Below are positions 56,860-64,000 of a stretch of 64,000 bases of DNA, one piece after another. The stretch lies in the NCBI RefSeq assembly GCF_945859685.1, contig NC_079147.1, positions 254,624,572-254,688,571 on the forward strand. Reading direction: 5' to 3'. This DNA comes from Eupeodes corollae. Taxonomy: Eukaryota; Arthropoda; Insecta; Diptera; Syrphidae. Positions within the stretch are counted from its first letter, which is position 1. Each line of letters opens with the position of its first letter. The position numbers and the translations under genes are program-made. The notes under the pieces are model-generated. The model worked only from the letters and a program-made list of their open reading frames with translations. It ran no database searches and was not told where the DNA came from.

Positions 56860-59300
56860 GATGATATTATCACCTATCAATTTAAATGCTCTACGTTCAA
56901 TACTATCTGAGAGGCTTTAGTAAGTTGCAAGAGCACCAGCCCAGAGATGGGAGTTATACTTAAGCTTTGGACGTCTATAAGTCTTGTAGATAAGAGCCAG
57001 ATCAGGAGATGTGAAACATTTCTTGCATCGAACAAGGAAACCCAAACACCTTGCGGCATTTTTGGCGTCATCGCGTATGTGATCGTTCCACAAGAGGTGG
57101 TTGGGGATACACATACCGAGAATATCAAGATGTTCAGTCTCCTCAATGCAAGTGCCATCCATGAATAATGTCAAAAGGGTGTATATCTCGCTTTAACGAT
57201 ACAAGACAGCATTGGGTTTTTGAAGCATTAAATTCCACGCGGTTTTTTAATCCCCATTGAACAATGCTGTTAAGGTCGGAATTTAATGAGTTTATCATCT
57301 TTTGTCGTTGCAGTTCCACATCCGAAGAAGAGGGATGTGAGTCTGAAAAGCTAAGAGTACTATCGTCAGCGAAACAATGTATTGGATTAGATGCTTCAGA
57401 CAGGAGATCATTTATAAAAATGAGAGAGTGTTTGAGATAGAACAGAGCCCTGGGGCACACCAGCATTTGTTTTATGGTTTTCAGACTTGAATCCATCCAA
57501 TGCTACTTGTATTGAACGATCCGAAAGCACGCATTTTCGATAAGAGAGCCTGATGCCCTATCAAATGCCTTTGAAATATAAATATACTTTCTCCAAAGCG
57601 ATGTAAAGAGTTGCTCTACTATTCGGTGAGATTAACCATGAGATCACCAGTGGACCTATTGCTTCAAAAGCCGTACTGTCGGTGATTAAAAAGCTTCCGT
57701 TCTTCAAGATATTTCTTGAGGTGATAATTTATCAGCATTTCCATGACATGACCTGGAAAGAAGGGACGTAAGTGGACAATATAAAGAGGGAGAGGAGGAC
57801 ACGCTATTTTTAGGGACAGGCTGGACAAATGCAGTTTTTCATCCACTCGGAAAGAGACCAGTAGAATAGGATAGATGGAAAAGCGTACGTAGTGGTTTTG
57901 CCAGCCGGGCCAGCGGATTTGTGAATGTCAAGATCTTTTAGTACTGTAGCAACTGTACGAGTGCGAAAGAAGAGTTGTCCCATAGAAACGATTACGCTTT
58001 CATGTACAGGAAGAGTTATTTCAATCGTGCTTACAAAAGGAGTGTCATTGGAAACGAGCGTAGGATCTGTCCATGACTTAGTGTTGCGCACATTTTTTAC
58101 AAATGACCAGAAATTTGTACTAACTTTGGGACATTGTAGTAATTTTTGCCGTAATTTCTGGTCAATCAAAAATGTAATGTGTCGTATATGTCGGTTACAA
58201 GTCTTTCTAGCTTGTTTAAACTTGTTCCGGTTTTTCTCAGTAGGGTTGGCTTTATAAATCCGGAAACTTATGTACATCTTTGATCCTAATAACCTCTTTA
58301 CAACTCGAATCAACCCATGAGTTTTCTTCAGGTTTGATAGATTTTACCCTATTGGGGATAAAATTTCTCATTCCACAAACAATTAAGTCTGTAACCATAT
58401 CTGCGCTGGAATCCACCTCACTATCGAGGAAGCATAGTGACCAGTTAAAGTTCCTGAAGACGTCGTTGAGACCGTTCCAGTTGACTTTCGAATATTGCCA
58501 TACGGTTCTGGTTGGGTTTTTCTCTTTAACTGGGTTTTTTTGGCATGAGAAATTAGCAGATACGACACAATGGTCTGATGTGCCTAGAGGTGATAATACA
58601 CTAAACGCATATTTATTAGGATCAGAGGTAAGAAACAAGTCTAGATTGTTCGCGGACTGACCTGCACGTAAGGAATCCTAGTTGGCTCGTCAACTAACTG
58701 AGTCAGATGATAATAAATAAATAAATTGGGTGGCGCAACAGTCCGTTTGAGAACTAGGGCCTAGTCACTGACAATTCTCAACCATTCCTGTGTGCGAGTA
58801 CTGTTGTCAGTAATGGAAGGGACCTACAGTTTTAAGCCGAATCCGAACGGCAAATTTGAGAAAGCAATTTCATAACAAGAATTAATATTGGAGAATTTGT
58901 CAATTCCACGCAAGAGGCAGTACCCATGAAGGTGATTTAACTCAGCAAAAATCCCGACATATTTTCCTTCGGATGTTGTCTGCCCAGAATAGCGCAGCCA
59001 CGAAGAATTGTGTGCATTAAAATCGCCCGTAACAACGATCTCACGGAAAAGGGGATTAAATTCTCTGGATAAAGTCAGACAGTCATCGAATTCGTTATTC
59101 GCTATTCAGACTTGGGCTACGATAAATAAAACATGCGTGAATGATGCGCCTTTGGACGGTGAATTTAAACCACATATAATTAAAATTTGTGTTGGTGCAC
59201 TGACCATATTGTGGAAGAAGTACATATACGGCTGGACCATGGTGAGAAAAGAATAAAGGCACTAAACTCCTAGTGGTCAGTGGTTTCACCAACCTGAGTT
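56860..59300 (-). pseudogene. LINE remnant with endonuclease and RT pieces, split by a SINE
   Basis: Minus strand, from 59290 down: apurinic endonuclease pieces FTVQRRIIHACFIYRSPSLN and EIVVTGDFNAHNSSWLRYSG (catalytic DFNAH), interrupted by the SINE at 58728-58935, then LVDEPTRIP, SPLGTSDHCVVSANF (catalytic SDH), the linker YRIYKANPTEKNRNKFKQARKTCNRHI, a short palm remnant (HCFADDSTLSFSD near 57380) and the thumb with DILGMCIPNHLLWNDHIRDDAKNAARCLGFLVRCKKCF. The RT fingers are mostly gone. Jockey-superfamily. It lies upstream of the Asx coding region. Confidence 0.75.
58728..58935 (-). mobile_element. SINE, 5'-truncated, in a LINE endonuclease gene
   Basis: Read in reverse, it starts in CATGGGTACTGCCTCTTGCG and runs to ACTGTTGCGCCACCCAATTT, with an (ATTT)n tail at 58710-58728. 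The tRNA head is missing. The LINE reading frame resumes on the other side (AELNHL / TQLVDEP), so the insertion point can be placed within a few bases. Confidence 0.85.
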
Positions 59301-60229
59301 TAGCTTAGTGCCAAAACAGCTGGCCTGTTCAAAACATTATGAACGTATGCAGCATGGACATTTTTCCTAAGCCCACGAATGTTACTATACTGAACACAAA
59401 ACTTACCAACCATCACAATACACATTCAAAAATAGTTTTCAATATTTTTGTTTGGCATACCTACATTGAACTGATTTTGCTTTCTAAAGATCTCATAATA
59501 AAGATTCAAAATTTACAATGAAGGATACAACTATCACTATTGATTAATATTTTAAAAAGATCAACCACAAACGTAATCAAAAACAATTGTTCTAAACTAC
59601 CAACTTAAAATTTTCATTATATGGAATAATTTGGAATTATGAGATCTTTGAAATACAAGATAAATTTATAACTTAGTGGTACTCTGAATTATTGAACTGA
59701 TCCCGCAAATTCTGCTGGCTACTTTCCCTCCTGATAAACGATACAATTTTATCTGGCTTAAGCAATATTGAAATTTGTACAACAATTTATTGGATATTAC
59801 ATTCCCAATACCGGGTTTTCCATAAAAGAGCCAACAAGTAGTCCAATAAGAAATCTCAAACCAAAACCTAACATAGTCAAGAACAACAAAAATAATGTGT
59901 ACCAAAAAATAAGTCAGAAATGTTCATACTTAAGGGCTAACTTTGTACTTATATTCGTTTGCTTTGAAAACGCAACTACTACAAAACTACATCATAAATT
60001 GTGGGCGGGCATTGAAGATCGTCTTCAACTTGATAAAATAGGTATAGGTAAGTTCATGATGGGCCATTGCACGGACATGAGGAATAAATATAAAAGGTTG
60101 CTTGCTTTTGGTACACTTAGTATCTACCTATATAGGAATTACGAGTAGGTACCTATATAGGTACAATAAACAATGAAGAATAAAATAAAAATAAAAGAAG
60201 TGTAAAACAATTTTCCAACCCACCTTATG
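59301..60229. other. Spacer with no recognised gene
   Basis: A minus-strand stretch near 59700-59900 (YRLSGGKVASRICGIS) has a coding look but no family could be named. A perfect 16-bp palindrome, GTACCTATATAGGTAC, lies at 60149-60164. Confidence 0.35.
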
Positions 60230-61000
60230 CAAATGGCACATTCTCCACCTCCTACTTCTCCTTCTTCTTCTTTTTCGAAGCAGCAGCCAGTACTCTGACT
60301 CCGACTCTGACTCTAACTACGACTACGACTCCGCCACGAACCAAAATAAGATCCAAACAATAAAAAAGTCTCTTGTTCTGCTGCTGCTGGTGGTGTTCTG
60401 CCTTCGCCTTCTGCCTCCTACCTTCTGCGTACCAAGTAGGAACACTCACTCACTCTTGTAAACACAACAACAACAAAAAGAAAAACACAAGCAAAAAAGC
60501 AATGTGGAGGAAAATTCTCTCTAATTCTTCTTCCTTCGCGGATCAATGAAAATTAGGTTTTTATTTAACAAAACCCGAGTAATAAAACTTCAAATATTAA
60601 AATTGAGATTAGGATTAGGACAAACTACCATCCGTGGGATGCGCGGAGCTCCTTTGTCATTGTTTTTATTTCTCTACAAAGGAAACAAAAAACCTTTTTT
60701 TATCTAGTTTTGTTTTTTTTTTATTTTTATTTTCTTTCATTCGCTAAGCACAAATTGTTGTTTCGGTTGTTGAATTTTCGATCGACGAGGGGTACACTGT
60801 ACACCGTCCAGCGTACACGGAACGGACAACGGGCAACGTACGGACCAACGACGGAATACGGGAATACACTTCCACTCTTTATTTTTTGTGATTGAGAAAA
60901 TGAGCCTCCCTTCGACGTTCTACTCTGGCTCAAGCTCTGGCTCCGGAGCTGGAGCTGGAGAATGTGATATTTTTTCGCAAAACAACAAATCTATGTACAC
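60230..61000 (-). promoter_or_regulatory. Asx: Candidate Asx promoter / first non-coding exon region
   Basis: This is the most GC-rich non-coding stretch upstream of Asx. It includes CTCTGACTCCGACTCTGACT-type hexamer repeats at 60293-60335, a block around 60780-60870 with CGTACGGACCAACGACGG and the palindrome GCTCCGGAGC near 60940. Possible minus-strand donors (GTGAGTGAG near 60450, GTAGGAGG near 60422) exist. The assignment is inference from position, composition and the acceptor at 55123. Confidence 0.35.
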
Positions 61001-61688
61001 AAACTTTTCATTATGAACTTTTTTTTCCTTTCTTTTTTGATAATTCTTGTATTTTGGTAGGAACAAACTTTATGTACACGCGTATTAATTTAAACAAATC
61101 ATTGGAATTTATTGTTTTCTAATTTATTGGTTAAAGAATTAAAATTAAATTTACAAAATTTTCATCTTCGAAGTTTTGATTTTGACAGAAAAAGAAATGG
61201 GAAAAAATTCATATATATATATTTTTGGGATGAGTGCGAGAAAAACTGAGAACAAATGATAAGTTTTTGTCTCTTTTTTTATGTCATTTGCAAGCTAAAA
61301 ATAATTGAATTTTGTAAATTTTCGGATGCATTGAAGTTAATTTAACATTCGCACTTTGCTTTAACATTTACAATTGATTGAATTTCGGTTTTCTAATAAA
61401 ATAATTTAAGAGTTTTTGGAATTTAATACATTTTTCGCACATTGCACAGACTTTTCTCCGTCGTACACTTTTTTAGGTTTTTTTCTTTACATTCTTTCGG
61501 AGATTATTTTTTTTGTTTTATTTTTTTATTCGTTCTGTTCGAAAATAAAAGGGAATTTCGAAAGAATGCTTGTTTGTTTTTTTGGCAACCAGGGTGCGCT
61601 TCACGGTGACAGATAGGTTTGTTTAGATTAAGGTGGGCTTGTATTGTATGGTGGCGGAGAATTTGGAAGAATTAGCTTGGTTGATTTA
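61001..61688. other. AT-rich flank with no feature seen
   Basis: T-rich sequence and short open frames without domain content. It may be upstream regulatory DNA. Confidence 0.3.
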
Positions 61689-62094
61689 AGCACTATTCAC
61701 ATGAGCACAACGAATAAACGAATATTCGTCGATTTTGACATTTCTTTCACATGAGAGTTTTTAATTCGTCGCGAAAGAAGTTTTACTTTGACAAGAATGA
61801 AGACAACAATGATTTTTTTATGTTAAGTAAGCGCGATTATTTTATTCGTTGCCAGTGTGTATAATGAGGAACGCGAATAAAGTATGACAATTTTTTTCGT
61901 GACGAATAAATTTGTTGTGTTAAATGTATTAATATATGATATTGAAAAGTAAAAGTATGCATCATAAATCAAATAGAAACTATATTGCTATCGTTTTGTT
62001 AAGAATTTGTGTGGAAATATGTCTTTAAACGTATATAAACTCACATTTTGTAATTCATTCGTCGTTCGTTGGTTGCGCTCATGTGAATATTGCT
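61689..62094. mobile_element. 406-bp MITE with 23-bp inverted ends and TTA duplication
   Basis: Left end 61689-61711 (AGCACTATTCACATGAGC and on) and right end 62072-62094 are inverted repeats with two mismatches. TTA flanks both sides (61686-61688, 62095-62097). The interior is full of ATTCGT/ACGAAT motifs (about ten, in both orientations) and has no ORF. Same TTA duplication and AGC start as the MITE at 4191, but the interior is unrelated. Confidence 0.72.
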
Positions 62095-62164
62095 TTATTT
62101 CCAATTTTGACGGTGTCCACATTGGTCGTTTTTGTGGAGGCTTTTTTGAGGTCTAAAAAATCCC

Positions 62165-62660
62165 ATCTTCTTTGAGGTTATGTTAGGTTAGGTTAAAGTG
62201 GCTGCGGATTCGAAATCCACACACTAAGGCCAAAAGAGAACTCCCACTGTGATACCACATGAATCTAAAGAATTACTTCCCACTAGTCGAACCATTTTGA
62301 GCTTTTTATAAAGCGAGGAGATATTTGATATCCTTTTTAGCTATAGTTCACTGGGATTATCAAAAGAATATTCTCTTAGATGAAGTTTACGTCTTAGTGA
62401 AAGAGCAGGGCTAGTGCAGAGAAGGTGAGAGATTGTTTCCTCTTCTCCCTCGTCCATAAAGCTCCTGCAGAAGTAATTTGACGTGTCTGCCTATAAGACA
62501 GTGTCCCGAAAGGACATCTATTAGGGAGCTAATATGAGCTAATAAGTTAACAAAACAAACAAACTTTAGAGCGCTTTAGGTCCAGTGAAGGCCAGGCTGC
62601 GCATGTTGGTAAATTGTGCCCCTAGAGTTTGCTATAGCAAAATCTGTTTCTTTTTGTTTT
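62165..62660 (-). mobile_element. LINE 3' end, second copy of the 16340-18235 family
   Basis: The plus-strand bases GGTTAGGTTAAAGTGGCTGC and GGATTCGAAATCCACACACT are the reverse complement of the 3' end at 18180-18235. The match runs through AATTACTTCCCACTAGTCG and AAAGAGCAGGGC.AGTGCAGAG to about 62590 (17820 in the other copy). Only the last 500 bp were inserted, as expected of LINE 5' truncation. Confidence 0.8.
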
Positions 62661-64000
62661 GAGGTTACTACTTTAAAAAATACAAACAAAGCAGAATTTA
62701 TAATTTAATGATGATGAGTGGATAAAAGACAAAATGAAGACATCGTAAATTACGTAGCCTAAAATTTCCAATGTAAGCGCCTACATGAGGCAACTACATA
62801 GAGTAAGTTTTTCAATAAAAATAGTTTTTTTTTTGCAAAAACTATATTTAATAATACACAAGATCTGATAGTTTTTAAGAAAACAAGCATTTCATGCGCG
62901 TGTTTTGAACTTTTTACTTTTTGTAAGAATTGCAAATTTTATAAAGCTAGTCATACACAACAGAGGCATGAAGCCTTGGCTCGGGCTCACTGATTGTGAA
63001 TTGCTGAAAATCCAAATGGATCGACAAAGCTAAACCGAACCGTATCAATTTTCCCACACATGGTGGATTTTGAATCCGCTTGGTTCCATTTCGCTCCAAC
63101 GTGTATGGAGCGCTTTATGATGATCCATTTTAAATGGCAAACATTTGGCAGGTTCAGTCGACATAAGGGGCTTGAAAGTAAGATAAGTTTTTAGCTGCTA
63201 AAAAATGGCCTTCCCACTAAGGCGATTTTATTGGAAAGTTTACTGGAAAGTCAGTCAAGTAAAATCTTCCTAACTATTAAGTCAAGTCAACTTATGCCAG
63301 AATGACAGTTGCATATTCAACTAGAGCTTAACTTTATTTTTTGTGTCAAATTTGAAAAGAGATAAGTAGAATTTCTTGATAATACAAACCTTGATGAACT
63401 TGTAGCTTTCCTGAGTAGTGTTTCAAGGACAATGCTGTTTTTGGTAGTTTTTGCACGATTAACTATAGGTTTCTGAAGTAAAATTTTCAGTTTGAAATGT
63501 AAGACACTTGAACAACTAACTAGTTACCTTGCCTTGGTCAAAATGTACGTTCAAAGAACTCAGTTGACTGCTAATGAAGTACCTTACGTTGTCTGAAACT
63601 GCCCGTTCATATAATTTAATGAAACTTCGAATGTCAGGTAAAAAATACAAGCATTATCAACTTAAAACTACGGAATGTATGAATAAATCACAGCGGCAAA
63701 ACAAAAATAACCACAAAAGTAATCTGAAGGTAAATGCTTCTTTTCATTTTCATGTAATGCTTCCTCATGAGTAATCGCATTAACCTCGCCATACGCCATC
63801 GAGCCATATTGCCTCATGGAATAAGGAGGTTCGATTTAATTATGTGAACCTTTTTGAAATGTCGAAGGCCCTCCAAGGACAAAACGGAGTGATTGGCTTA
63901 GTCAACAATGGTTACATCTATCAAATGAGTTCAAATAATACTGACAGTTTTTATATTACACATTCAATCTTATCTTATCTATTTTTATATAGAAGTCGGC
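62661..64000. other. Spacer to the window edge
   Basis: AT-rich. It contains the 40-bp dispersed repeat at 62997-63036 (partner of 35425-35464). Nothing else was recognised. Confidence 0.35.
62997..63036 (+). repeat. 40-bp dispersed repeat (partner at 35425-35464)
   Basis: TGAATTGCTGAAAATCCAAA and the following CGACAAAGCTAAACC match the other copy in reverse with about two mismatches. It probably belongs to a longer, degraded non-autonomous element. Confidence 0.6.

Noticed and set aside
1..64000. CRISPR arrays, operons with Shine-Dalgarno sites, phage or plasmid features
   Set aside because: None present; introns, Pol III SINEs and the gene content show insect nuclear DNA.

Overview
The window is eukaryotic nuclear DNA from a true fly (Diptera, probably Brachycera). 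Genes are split by GT-AG introns, the DNA is AT-rich, and the proteins read like Drosophila orthologues. The species cannot be fixed from sequence alone. Large introns and gene spaces are packed with decayed transposable elements. Seven protein-coding genes could be assembled exon by exon; junction phases agree for all of them.

Layout, left to right: the last two coding exons of an Fsn/FBXO45 F-box-SPRY gene (+, 6949-7191), its upstream intron filled with LINE and mariner debris (1-6948); a 62-residue COP9 signalosome subunit 9 gene (-, 8077-8326); a CXXC zinc-binding protein of the CZIB/C1orf123 family (+, 10975-11530); the SREBP cleavage-activating protein SCAP (-, 11677-32577, eight coding exons, 1214 residues, with intron 1 of 10.3 kb and intron 3 of 5.7 kb full of mobile elements); COX19 (+, 36234-36506) followed 54 bp later by phosphopantothenoylcysteine decarboxylase (+, 36561-37237); a repeat-rich stretch (37.6-42.7 kb); and the Polycomb-group gene Additional sex combs (-, 44902-55075, seven coding exons, 1575 residues, with evidence for an upstream non-coding exon). 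From 55 to 64 kb I see only LINE remnants, a candidate Asx 5' region and a MITE.

The mobile part has several families: a tRNA-derived SINE with at least six copies and an ATTT-rich 3' tail; three or more non-LTR retrotransposon families, all broken; rosa-like mariner remnants and one nearly complete DD34E Tc1-like element; and two MITEs with 3-bp TTA duplications. Nesting is readable: a LINE inside a SINE with a 12-bp target duplication, SINEs inside a mariner and inside LINEs, and a LINE inside an unnamed repeat with a 13-bp duplication.

The host genes do not form one pathway. They cover E3 ligase substrate recognition (Fsn), cullin deneddylation (CSN9), sterol/lipid control of SREBP (SCAP), mitochondrial copper and coenzyme A biosynthesis (COX19, PPCDC) and chromatin deubiquitination (Asx). 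I found no convincing new molecular system. The best leads are the SINE family, the tight COX19-PPCDC pair, the altered COPII-binding motif in SCAP and the TTA-flanked MITEs.
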